64,000 bases of DNA, taken from NCBI RefSeq assembly GCF_002797895.1, contig NZ_PGES01000001.1:5022001-5086000 (forward strand), given 5' to 3'. The position numbers and the translations under genes are program-made. This DNA is from Janthinobacterium sp. 67 (GTDB lineage Bacteria > Pseudomonadota > Gammaproteobacteria > Burkholderiales > Burkholderiaceae_D). Positions 43,148 through 51,231 of the stretch are shown here, piece by piece. Under the pieces are notes generated by a model. It did not search any database. It was not told the origin of the DNA and worked only from the letters and a program-made list of their open reading frames with translations. The number at the start of each line of letters is the position of its first letter. The stretch's first letter is position 1.

Positions 43148-44089
43148 TCAGTGGGTTTGCAGCGCGTGTGCCTGATGGCGGCGGCGCCAGTCGGCGATGC
43201 TTTCCTCGACTTGCCGCAAGTCCAGCACGTGCAAAAACGGCGGCGGCTGCTTGGTCAGCACGGGACTGCGTCCGCCGGCCCACAATTCCATCTCTGGCGG
43301 CAAGCTTGCATGCAACTGCTGCAGGCTGTCGCGCGTCTGCCGTTGCTTGCTGGCGCTGGAAAACGACAGCGCCACGATATCGGCCCGCTGCGCGCGGGCG
43401 GCCGCGATGATGTCCGTCAGCGGCGTTTCCACGCCCAGCGACAGGCACTGTGCGCCGGCCGCCGCGCACAGCGCCTCGGCCATCAGCAGCCCCAGGCCAT
43501 GACGCTCCTGCGGCAAGGTACTGAGGACGATGCGCGGCGTGCGCGTGGACGGGCTGCTCGCTTGCGGCAGGGAAAAGATGGCGTGGCGCATCACTGTCTG
43601 TAAGGTTTCGCTATACAGATGCTCTTCATATACGGCCAGGTCGCCGCAAGCCCACGCTTCGCCCACCATGCTCGTAAGGGGGGCGATGACGTCGATGGTG
43701 AAGGCCTTCAAGCCCAGCACGGCCAGCGCCTGACGCAGGGCGCCGCCCAATTCCGCCATCTGGTGACCGCGGCACAGGGCCAGGTAGTGCTCGAGTTGCG
43801 GTGGCGGCGCGGGCGGCGCCGCGCTGCCGGCGCTGGCCAGCTGCTGCAGTTGCACGGTGCTGTGCTGCATGATTTTTCCCGGACGAAATCCGAGGTCCAG
43901 CAGGCGCTTGACCATGCGCAATTTTTGCACTTGCTCGGCTGGATAGCTGCGCTCGCCAAAGGCATCGCGCTGGGGCTGGGGAAAGGCGTAGCGGCGCTCC
44001 CAGACACGCAAGGTTTCCTTGGCCAGCCCGGTGTCGCGTTCGACATCGCTGATGCTGAAGGCGGGAGAGGGTTGCAGGTCAGTATCCAT
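43148..44089 (-). CDS. MerR-family regulator with B12-binding domain (LitR/CarH type)
   Basis: 313 residues. The N-terminal MerR helix-turn-helix (SISDVERDTGLAKETLRVWE, RRYAFPQP) is followed by a cobalamin-binding region. It shows a W-x9-EH motif (WACGDLAVYEEH), as in CarH photoreceptors, and E-x-H-x-x-G (ERHGLG), the B12 lower-ligand motif with E in place of D. These proteins bind adenosylcobalamin, repress in the dark and release DNA on light. It is divergent from the lipid operon, its likely target. Light response is inferred from motifs. Confidence 0.88.
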   Translation of the reverse strand: MDTDLQPSPAFSISDVERDTGLAKETLRVWERRYAFPQPQRDAFGERSYPAEQVQKLRMVKRLLDLGFRPGKIMQHSTVQLQQLASAGSAAPPAPPPQLEHYLALCRGHQMAELGGALRQALAVLGLKAFTIDVIAPLTSMVGEAWACGDLAVYEEHLYSETLQTVMRHAIFSLPQASSPSTRTPRIVLSTLPQERHGLGLLMAEALCAAAGAQCLSLGVETPLTDIIAAARAQRADIVALSFSSASKQRQTRDSLQQLHASLPPEMELWAGGRSPVLTKQPPPFLHVLDLRQVEESIADWRRRHQAHALQTH

Positions 44090-44165
44090 ACCAGGGGGGG
44101 CTTTGCTCGCTTGCGGAAGAACGTGGCTTGCATTTTACGCCTTCCGCCGCCCCTTACCAAATAGC

Positions 44166-44276
44166 TGAATCCGATCAGAAATTGCCGGCGTATAAGTTTG
44201 TGAACTGCTGAGAGCGCTCATTGACATAAATCAATATTTCATCGATTATCCATGAGGCTTATTTGTCCAGGACAAA
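44166..44276 (+). promoter_or_regulatory. Divergent promoter region of the lipid operon
   Basis: Four elements are visible. (a) TGAATCC (44166-44172), 16 bases, CGTATAAG (44189-44196), resembling an ECF sigma promoter of the RpoE-ChrR type. (b) TTGACA (44221-44226), 17 bases, GATTAT (44244-44249), a sigma-70 type promoter. (c) TTGAC-ATAA-ATCAA (44221-44234), an FNR-type box overlapping the second promoter. (d) A perfect palindrome, TTTGTCC-A-GGACAAA (44262-44276), just downstream, a candidate operator for the MerR/B12 regulator. The elements are visible; their use is inferred. Confidence 0.55.
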
Positions 44277-44294
44277 CTTAATACAGGTGCATTC

Positions 44295-45605
44295 ATGAAA
44301 ATTGCCGTCGTCGGAGCAGGAATCGCAGGATTGTCGTGTGCCTATCGCCTGGTGCAGGCGGGCCAGGACGTCACCTTGTACGAGGCGGGCGACTATTTTG
44401 GCGGCCACAGCCATACGGTCGATGTCACGCTCGATGGCGTCACGCATGGCGTCGACACGGGTTTTCTCGTGTTCAACCACGCCACCTATCCGAACCTGGT
44501 GCAACTGTTCGATGAACTCGGTGTCGAGGCGGCCGACAGTGACATGTCGTTTTCCGTGAAAATGCCGATGGGCACGGCATCCGACGCCCGCGTGCTGGAA
44601 TGGGCGGGCGCCAATGTCGATACCGTGTTTACCCAGCGCAGCAATCTGCTGCGCCCGGCATTCCTGCGCATGCTGCGCGATATCCTGCGCTTCAACCGCC
44701 AGGCCAGTGCCCTGGCGACGGCAAGCGTGCCGGCGCCGGCCATGCCGCTCGGTGAATTCCTGGATCTGCACAATTATGGCGACGAGTTCCGCCACTGGTA
44801 TCTGCTGCCGATGGCCGCCTGCATCTGGTCGTGCCCAGCGCGCCAGATGCTGGCCTTTCCCTTGGCCACCTTCATCCGTTTCTGTCACAACCATGGCTTG
44901 CTGCAAGTCAATGACAGGCCGCAATGGCGCACGGTGCGGGGCGGATCGCGCGTCTATGTGGAAAAACTGCTGGCCGGCATCCCGCAGCAGCGCCTCGCTT
45001 GCCCCGTGCTGGCCGTGCGCCGCCAGCCGCACGATGGCGCGCGCATGGTCGAGCTGCATACGGTCGCCGGCGTCGAGCACGTCGATCACGTCGTGCTCGC
45101 TTGCCACAGCGACCAGTCGCTGGCCTTGCTGGCCGACATCCGCGACGACGAGCGCTCCGTGCTCGAAGCCGTGCGCTACCAGCCTAACCGGGCCGTGCTG
45201 CATACGGATGCGTCCTGCCTGCCGCAGCGCCGCAAGGCCTGGTCCGCCTGGAACTACCAGGGCCGGCCGGCCGCGCAAGGCGATGCGCCGCAAGTGTGCG
45301 TGCATTATTTGCTGAACCAGCTGCAACCCTTGCCATTTACTACGCCCGTCATCGTCTCGCTCAATCCGCTCGACGAGCCCGCTCCGGCCAGCATCATCGA
45401 CGAGTTTTCGTATGCCCACCCCGTGTTCGATGGCGCGGCCATTGCCGCCCAGGCACGCCTGGCCGGTTTCCAGGGTGCGCAGCACACGTGGTTCGCGGGC
45501 GCCTGGACGGGCTATGGTTTCCATGAAGACGGCTTGAAGTCGGGCCTGGCCGTGGCGCAAATACTCAATGGCATGGCGGCGGCGGAGCTCGGCCATGCCG
45601 CGTGA
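44295..45605 (+). CDS. FAD-dependent amine-oxidase-like oxidoreductase
   Basis: 436 residues. An N-terminal Rossmann FAD motif, VVGAGIAGLSCAYRL (G-x-G-x-x-G), is followed by EAGDYFGGHSHTV and a C-terminal FAD-contacting stretch with FAGAWTGYGFHEDGLKSGL. The protein belongs to the flavin amine oxidase/desaturase-like group that accompanies DUF1365 and Cfa-like genes in light- or singlet-oxygen-induced clusters. It probably acts on a lipid acyl chain; the reaction is not established here. It is the first gene of the eight-gene operon and overlaps the next by 11 bases. Confidence 0.88.
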   Translation: MKIAVVGAGIAGLSCAYRLVQAGQDVTLYEAGDYFGGHSHTVDVTLDGVTHGVDTGFLVFNHATYPNLVQLFDELGVEAADSDMSFSVKMPMGTASDARVLEWAGANVDTVFTQRSNLLRPAFLRMLRDILRFNRQASALATASVPAPAMPLGEFLDLHNYGDEFRHWYLLPMAACIWSCPARQMLAFPLATFIRFCHNHGLLQVNDRPQWRTVRGGSRVYVEKLLAGIPQQRLACPVLAVRRQPHDGARMVELHTVAGVEHVDHVVLACHSDQSLALLADIRDDERSVLEAVRYQPNRAVLHTDASCLPQRRKAWSAWNYQGRPAAQGDAPQVCVHYLLNQLQPLPFTTPVIVSLNPLDEPAPASIIDEFSYAHPVFDGAAIAAQARLAGFQGAQHTWFAGAWTGYGFHEDGLKSGLAVAQILNGMAAAELGHAA

Positions 45606-46392
45606 TCCATCACTGCCCGTGGCGCCGCAGCCCCAGTTGTGCCTGGGGCAAGTGCGCCATGCACGGCTGCGCCCGCGCAAGCATGCTTTCAGTTACGGCA
45701 TGTTTTATCTGCGCCTGCCCTTGCGCAGCATGGGCGCGCGTGATTTTCCTGCCCGTTTGATGTCGCGCAACCGCGCCAATGTGCTGTCCTTCCGCGACAG
45801 CGACCATGGCGATGGGGCAACGCCGCTGCCGGACTGGATCGACGGCTTGCTGCGTGAACATGGCGTGACGGATGCGGGTGGTGAAATCTGGCTGCAAACC
45901 ATGCCGCGCATGTTCGGTTATGTCTTCAATCCCGTCAGCTTCTGGTTTTGCCACCGCCCGGATGGCGCGTTGCGGGCCGTGGTCTGCGACGTGCGCAATA
46001 CCTTTGGCGAGCGCCACCTGTACCTGCTCGAACAGGGCGGCGCCATCGCGTATGGCAGCGAGTTGCGCGCCAATAAAATTTTCCATGTTTCGCCGTTTTG
46101 CAAGGTGGAAGGAAATTATCGTTTCCGTTTCTTGCGCAACAGCGAACAGAACGGCGAACGCCACCTGGCCCGTGTCGATTATGACGACCTCGACGGCCCG
46201 CTGCTGCAAACGAGCTTGTCCGGCACGGCGCGGCCGCTGCGCGATGGCGCCATCGCCTGGGCCTTGCTGCGCTACCCGCTGATGACGTTAGGCGTGATGG
46301 CGCGCATCCATTGGCAAGCCTTGCGCCTGTGGCTGCGCCGCGTGCCGTTTTTCAGCAAACCCCTTCCACCACAAGAAAAGGTGTCCCGATGA
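45595..46392 (+). CDS. DUF1365 family protein
   Basis: 265 residues. Family motifs seen are the GQVRHARLRPRKHAFSYGMF start, PRMFGYVFNPVSFWFCHRPDG and KIFHVSPF. DUF1365 proteins sit almost always between the FAD oxidoreductase and the Cfa-like gene and are thought to act with them on fatty acyl chains. No catalytic mechanism is known. ATG at 45595 gives the expected N-terminus. The stop overlaps the start of the next gene (ATGA). Confidence 0.9.
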   Translation: MPRDPSLPVAPQPQLCLGQVRHARLRPRKHAFSYGMFYLRLPLRSMGARDFPARLMSRNRANVLSFRDSDHGDGATPLPDWIDGLLREHGVTDAGGEIWLQTMPRMFGYVFNPVSFWFCHRPDGALRAVVCDVRNTFGERHLYLLEQGGAIAYGSELRANKIFHVSPFCKVEGNYRFRFLRNSEQNGERHLARVDYDDLDGPLLQTSLSGTARPLRDGAIAWALLRYPLMTLGVMARIHWQALRLWLRRVPFFSKPLPPQEKVSR

Positions 46393-47636
46393 GCTCCGAT
46401 TCCCTGCCGACCGGCCTGCAGGCGCGCGCCTGCGTCCGTCCCGACCACACGGCCGATCACACGCACTTGGACGTGCCCGCTTCAGGACGCGTGATCCTGC
46501 GCCTGCTGGAAAAATTGCAGCATGGCGCTTTGCGCCTGCGCACGCCCGACGGCAGCATCTTGCTGTATGGCGACGGCAGCCATCCCGTCACCCTGGACTT
46601 GCACAACTGGCGCCTGTGCTCGGCCGTGCTGCGCTCGGGCGACATCGGCTTTGCGGAAACGTTTATCGCCGGCGACTGGCGCACGGACAATTTGCCGGGC
46701 TTGATCGAATTGATGATACGCAACCGCGCGCAGATCGAATCGCTGATCTACGGCAACTGGTGGGGCAACCTCGTCTACAAGCTCAGGCATTTGCTCAACC
46801 GCAATTCGCGGGCCGGCAGCAAGAAGAACATCCACGCCCATTACGACATCGGCAATGCTTTTTATCAGCTGTGGCTCGATCCGTCGATGACGTATTCGAG
46901 CGCGCTGTTCAGCGAAGGCGCCAGCCTGGAGCAGGCGCAAGGCGCCAAATACCGGCGCATCGCCGACCAGCTGCAGCTGCAGCCGGATGCCAGGGTGCTG
47001 GAAATCGGCTGCGGCTGGGGCGGCTTTGCGGAAACGGCGGCGCGCAGCTACGGCGCGCACGTGACGGGGTTGACCTTGTCGACCGAACAGCTGGCCTATG
47101 CGCGCCAGCGCCTGCACGACGCGGGGCTGGCAGGGCAAGCCGACCTGCAGCTGTGCGACTACCGCGACAGCGCCGGCCAGTACGACGCCATCGCCTCGAT
47201 CGAAATGTTCGAAGCCGTGGGGCAAAGCTACTGGCCCGGCTATTTCGCATGCGTGGCGCGCAACCTGAAGCCGGGCGGCCGGGCCTGCATCCAGACCATC
47301 GTCATTGCCGACGACTTGTTCGAGCGCTACAGCAAGAGCACGGATTTCATCCAGCAATACATCTTCCCGGGCGGCATGCTGCCGTCGCCGGCCGAGTTTC
47401 GCCGCGCCGCCGAGGCGCAGGGCTTGCGCGTGGAAGATTCCTTCAGCTTTGGCCTCGATTATGCGGAAACCCTGCGCCAGTGGCGCGCCAGCTTCCTGGC
47501 CCAGCGCACGGCGCTGGAAAAGCAGGGTTTCGATGGTCGTTTCCTGCTGACCTGGGAGTTTTACCTCGCGTATTGCGAGGCCGCCTTCCAGGCGCACAAC
47601 ACGGATGTGATGCAATTTACCCTGATCAAGGACTGA
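46389..47636 (+). CDS. cfa: Cyclopropane-fatty-acyl-phospholipid synthase family methyltransferase
   Basis: 415 residues. The C-terminal SAM methyltransferase has motif I VLEIGCGWGGFAETAA and the family stretch HYDIGNAFYQLWLDPSMTYSS, where Cfa binds lipid and bicarbonate. It transfers a methylene or methyl group to the double bond of membrane phospholipid acyl chains. In this cluster it could be a cyclopropane synthase or a methyltransferase of methyl-branched/furan fatty acid synthesis. The start is coupled to DUF1365. Confidence 0.92.
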   Translation: MSSDSLPTGLQARACVRPDHTADHTHLDVPASGRVILRLLEKLQHGALRLRTPDGSILLYGDGSHPVTLDLHNWRLCSAVLRSGDIGFAETFIAGDWRTDNLPGLIELMIRNRAQIESLIYGNWWGNLVYKLRHLLNRNSRAGSKKNIHAHYDIGNAFYQLWLDPSMTYSSALFSEGASLEQAQGAKYRRIADQLQLQPDARVLEIGCGWGGFAETAARSYGAHVTGLTLSTEQLAYARQRLHDAGLAGQADLQLCDYRDSAGQYDAIASIEMFEAVGQSYWPGYFACVARNLKPGGRACIQTIVIADDLFERYSKSTDFIQQYIFPGGMLPSPAEFRRAAEAQGLRVEDSFSFGLDYAETLRQWRASFLAQRTALEKQGFDGRFLLTWEFYLAYCEAAFQAHNTDVMQFTLIKD

Positions 47637-47638
47637 CC

Positions 47639-48187
47639 ATGCGCCGTTTGCTTGCCGCTGTCGTGCTGTTGTTGACCATGTCCGCTGCCGTGGCAGCGCC
47701 GCCTGCCTTTATCGCCGCCGACGTGCCCGAAGCCCGGCTGGCGGGCGAGGGCGAATACACGTGGTTCGGCATGCGTATTTATCGGGCGCAGCTGTGGGTG
47801 GGCCCGCAAGGCTACCAGGGCGCGGCGTCGGCAACGGCGCCTTTCGTGCTGGAATTGCGCTATGCGCGTGCGCTCGACGGCAAGAAGATCGCCGAAGCCA
47901 GCTATGAACAGATGCAGAAAATCGGCGCGGGCACGCCGGAGCAGCGGCTGGCCTGGTTGTCCACCATGCAGCGTATCTTTCCTGATGTTAAGGAAGACCA
48001 GCGCATCGCGGGTGCCTACCGGGCCGGCATCGCGCCCGGCGTGCGCTTTTACCTTGATGGCAAGATGCTGGCCGACGTGAGCGATGGCGACTTCGCGCGC
48101 GCCTTCTTTGCCATCTGGCTCTCGCCGTCGACGACGGCGCCCAAGCTGCGCGCGGCCTTGCTGCAGAGTGCGGCGCCGCTGCCATGA
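47639..48187 (+). CDS. Exported chalcone-isomerase-like protein
   Basis: 182 residues with a signal peptide (about 1-19, ending AVAA). The mature part matches the bacterial chalcone isomerase-like family: WFGMRIYRAQLWV, ELRYARALDGKKIAEASYEQM and FYLDGKMLADVSDGDFARAFFAIWL. Plant homologues include fatty-acid-binding proteins, so a lipid-binding role in the periplasm is plausible. It begins 2 bases after the cfa stop and ends overlapping the MFS gene. Confidence 0.88.
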   Translation: MRRLLAAVVLLLTMSAAVAAPPAFIAADVPEARLAGEGEYTWFGMRIYRAQLWVGPQGYQGAASATAPFVLELRYARALDGKKIAEASYEQMQKIGAGTPEQRLAWLSTMQRIFPDVKEDQRIAGAYRAGIAPGVRFYLDGKMLADVSDGDFARAFFAIWLSPSTTAPKLRAALLQSAAPLP

Positions 48188-49464
48188 ATGCCGTGGGCAG
48201 CGCCTTGAACTTGCCGGCCTTGTTCAGTTATGGCCTGTTCGGCTTGCCGCTGGCCATGCTGGCGCTGCCCATCTATATATATGTGGCGCCGTTTTATGCG
48301 CAGCGCAGCAGCCTGGACCTGGCGCAGATCGGCGCCGTGCTGCTGGCGGCCCGCATCGCCGCCGCCTTCATCGACCCGGCCTTGGGTGCGTGGATGGCGC
48401 GCGGCGGGCGCAGCTATGCCGCGCTGATCGGCGCCTCGCTGCCCTTGCTGCTGCTGGGCTTTGGCGCCCTGTTCCATCCGCCGGCCATGCGTGAAGCGGC
48501 GACCCTGGCCTGGTTCCTGGCTGCCTTGCTGCTCGTCTACACCGCTTATGGCCTGGCCGGCATCGCGCACCAGAGCTGGGGCGCGGCCTTGAGCCAGCTG
48601 CGCGCGCAGCGGGCGCGCGTGACGGCCGTGCGCGAAGGCTGCGGTTTGCTGGGCGTGATCCTGGCCGCGGGGCTCACTTCCGTGTTCGGCTATGACGGCT
48701 TGTCGCTGGCCTTTGCCGCCTGCCTGCTGGCGGCGGGCGCGCTGCTGCTGGCGCGCGCGCCGCGTCCGGCTTTGCGCAGTGCCGCAGAAGCGGTTTCCGG
48801 CAAAGGCTGGCGGCTGCCATTTCGCCAGCGCGCGTTTCGCTGGCTGTTTGCCGTCCTGCTCGTCAATGGCGTGGCGGCCGCCATTCCCGCCACCCTGTTC
48901 CTGTTCTTTGCCGGCGACTACCTGCGCCTGGGCCATTATGCGGGACCGTTTTTGATCGTCTACTTTTGCGCGGCGGCCGCCTCGATGCCCGCGTGGGTGG
49001 CGCTGGCGCGCCACTTTGGCGAAGCGCGCGCCTGGGGCGGCGCCATGCTGCTGGCCGCGACCGTGTTCGTCTGGGCATATGGCCTGGGGGCGGGCGCCGC
49101 CTGGGGTTTTGCCGGCATCTGCCTGCTGTCGGGCCTGGCGCTGGGCGCCGACCTGGCCTTGCCGCCGGCCCTGCTGGCGGGGCTGATCGGCGCGGCCGGC
49201 CATGCTGGGCGGCACGAAGCGGCGTATTTCGGCTGGTGGAACTGGGGTGTGCAGATGAGCCTGGCACTGGCGGCCGGCATCGCCTTGCCCCTGCTGGCCT
49301 GGCTCGGCTATGTGCCGGGCGGCAGCGGCGGCTTGTCGGCCCTGTCTGCCGCCTACGCCTTGCTGCCCTGCGCCTTGAAACTGCTGGCGGCGGCGCTGCT
49401 GTGGCGCGCGCCCCTGCAACATATATATAGCGACCATCTGGAGAATCGACCATGCACCTCATGA
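48184..49464 (+). CDS. MFS (GPH-type) transporter
   Basis: 426 residues with about twelve helices, in the glycoside-pentoside-hexuronide:cation symporter branch. It shows YGLFGLPLAMLALPIYIYV at helix 1 and FIDPALGAWMARGG after helix 2, the family's cytoplasmic motif. In related light or singlet-oxygen clusters this position is held by a similar transporter of unknown substrate. It overlaps the previous gene by 4 bases and the next by 13. Confidence 0.88.
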   Translation: MNAVGSALNLPALFSYGLFGLPLAMLALPIYIYVAPFYAQRSSLDLAQIGAVLLAARIAAAFIDPALGAWMARGGRSYAALIGASLPLLLLGFGALFHPPAMREAATLAWFLAALLLVYTAYGLAGIAHQSWGAALSQLRAQRARVTAVREGCGLLGVILAAGLTSVFGYDGLSLAFAACLLAAGALLLARAPRPALRSAAEAVSGKGWRLPFRQRAFRWLFAVLLVNGVAAAIPATLFLFFAGDYLRLGHYAGPFLIVYFCAAAASMPAWVALARHFGEARAWGGAMLLAATVFVWAYGLGAGAAWGFAGICLLSGLALGADLALPPALLAGLIGAAGHAGRHEAAYFGWWNWGVQMSLALAAGIALPLLAWLGYVPGGSGGLSALSAAYALLPCALKLLAAALLWRAPLQHIYSDHLENRPCTS

Positions 49465-50012
49465 AATGTTGCCGGCGCGGCATGACGGCGGCCGCCTTGC
49501 TGCTGGCGCTGGCCGCCTGTTCCACGCCGCCCACGCCGGCCATCTACGCGCAGGAATTGCCCGTACTCGACCTGCAGCAGTATTTCAAAGGCATCCTGGA
49601 TGCGCACGGCATCTTCCAGGATCGCTCGGGCAAGGTGGTCAAGCGTTTTACGGTCGTGATGCGCGCCAGCTGGGTGGGCGAGACGGGAACCCTGGACGAG
49701 GATTTCACGTATTCGGACGGCAGCAAACAACGGCGCGTGTGGACCCTGCGCAAGACGGCGCCCGGGCGCTTCATCGGCACGGCGCCCGACGTGATCGGCG
49801 AAGCCGTCGGCGAAGTGGCCGGCAATGCGCTGCGCTGGCAATACGTGCTGGCGCTGCCCGTCGACGGCACGGTCTACCACGTCGACTTCGAGGACTGGAT
49901 GTTCCTGATGGATGACAAGGTCATGCTGAACCGCGCCGCCATGAGCAAGTTCGGCTTTGGCCTGGGCGCCGTCACCTTATCGTTCAGCAAGCGTTCGCAG
50001 GCGGTCCCATGA
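49452..50012 (+). CDS. DUF3833 lipoprotein
   Basis: 186 residues. The signal peptide ends in LAAC, so it should be lipidated. The mature part has the DUF3833 pattern: LDLQQYFKGILDAHGIFQDR, then DEDFTYSDGSKQRRVW and DWMFLMDDKVMLNRA. This lipocalin-like beta fold of unknown function is nearly always found in this operon type. It could carry a lipid between membranes; that is inferred. Confidence 0.9.
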   Translation: MHLMKCCRRGMTAAALLLALAACSTPPTPAIYAQELPVLDLQQYFKGILDAHGIFQDRSGKVVKRFTVVMRASWVGETGTLDEDFTYSDGSKQRRVWTLRKTAPGRFIGTAPDVIGEAVGEVAGNALRWQYVLALPVDGTVYHVDFEDWMFLMDDKVMLNRAAMSKFGFGLGAVTLSFSKRSQAVP

Positions 50013-50776
50013 ATCGAAAGATCAGCAATTGGGCCGGCAAGCACGTGTGGATCATCGGCGCTTCCAGCGGCATCGGCGCCGCCTGCTCCACCTTGCTGCT
50101 GGAGCAGGGGGCGAGCGTGGCCCTGTCGGCCCGCCATCGGGCGAGCCTCGAGCAGTTGTGTGAAGGACAGCCGCTGGCGCAGGCCTTGCCGCTCGATATC
50201 ACCCAGCATGCGCAGCTGCGGGCCGTCTGCGCGCAATTGCAGCAGCAATGGACGCATATTGACCTGATACTGGTGGTCGCCGGCGGCTATCAGGCCATGC
50301 GCGCCGACAGCTTCGACCTCGAGGCGGCCCAGGGCTTGCTGGCCCTGAATGTGGGCGGCGTCTTCAATTGCCTGGAGCAAGCCTTGCCGTGGCTGTTGCG
50401 CCAGGGCAGCGGCGGCATCGGCATCGTCGCTTCGGTGGCCGGTTATGGCGGCTTGCCCAAGGCGCTCGCGTACGGCGCCAGCAAGGCGGCGCTGATCAAT
50501 CTGACGGAGTCGCTGTATCTGGATTTGCATCCACGCGGGATTGATGTGTATCAAATCAACCCCGGTTTCGTCGCCACGCCCTTGACGGCCGACAACGATT
50601 TCACGATGCCGGCCTTGATGACGGCGCAGGACGCGGCCGCCGCCATGCTCGACGGCATCGAGCGGGGCCAGTTCCACATCCATTTCCCCAAGCGCTTTAC
50701 CAATACCATGCGCCTGGCGCGGCTGTTGCCGTACCGCGCCTATTTCTGGCTGATTCGCAAGGTGACGGGCTTATGA
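50009..50776 (+). CDS. Short-chain dehydrogenase/reductase (SDR)
   Basis: 255 residues. The coenzyme loop reads IIGASSGIG (a classical SDR G-x3-GIG), the active site is Y-G-A-S-K (Tyr-x3-Lys) and the serine region is SVAGYGG. It oxidises or reduces a hydroxy/oxo group with NAD(P)H. Substrate is unknown; a lipid-derived intermediate fits the operon. The start overlaps the DUF3833 stop (ATGA), and its own stop overlaps the next gene. Confidence 0.92.
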   Translation: MNRKISNWAGKHVWIIGASSGIGAACSTLLLEQGASVALSARHRASLEQLCEGQPLAQALPLDITQHAQLRAVCAQLQQQWTHIDLILVVAGGYQAMRADSFDLEAAQGLLALNVGGVFNCLEQALPWLLRQGSGGIGIVASVAGYGGLPKALAYGASKAALINLTESLYLDLHPRGIDVYQINPGFVATPLTADNDFTMPALMTAQDAAAAMLDGIERGQFHIHFPKRFTNTMRLARLLPYRAYFWLIRKVTGL

Positions 50777-51231
50777 ATACAAGCATGCCGGACATGACGG
50801 AACGCGTGGAGGAGGCGCTGGCGCGCCTGGTGGCGTTTTATGAGCACCTGAGCCTGGAAAGCCTGGCCCAGCTGGGCGCCGTGTATGCACCGGGCGCCCG
50901 GTTCAAGGACCCGTTCAACGAGGTGGCGGGCCATGCCGCCATCCTGGCCATCTTCGAGCACATGTTCGTGCAAGTCGATGCGCCCCGGTTTGTCGTGCTG
51001 GAAAGCCTGGGACAGGGGCAGCAAGCGTTCCTGACGTGGGAATTTCACTTCCGCATGAAACGGCTGGTATCTGGCGAACAGTGCATACGCGGCGCCACCC
51101 ATGTGCGCTTCGATGCGCAGGGAAGGGTGGTCATGCACCGCGATTACTGGGATGCGGCGGAAGAACTGTATGAAAAGTTACCGTTGCTGGGTGGTTTCAT
51201 GCGCATGCTCCGGCGCGCAAGCCGGCGCTAA
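50773..51231 (+). CDS. NTF2/SnoaL-like family protein
   Basis: 152 residues, a cone-shaped alpha-beta fold of the NTF2 superfamily. The pattern YAPGARFKDPFNEVAGHAAILAIFEHMF and HVRFDAQGRVVMHRDYWDAAEELY is typical of small steroid-isomerase-like or polyketide-cyclase-like proteins. Substrate is unknown. It is the last gene of the operon, with a 4-base overlap to the SDR gene. No strong terminator follows. Confidence 0.88.
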   Translation: MNTSMPDMTERVEEALARLVAFYEHLSLESLAQLGAVYAPGARFKDPFNEVAGHAAILAIFEHMFVQVDAPRFVVLESLGQGQQAFLTWEFHFRMKRLVSGEQCIRGATHVRFDAQGRVVMHRDYWDAAEELYEKLPLLGGFMRMLRRASRR

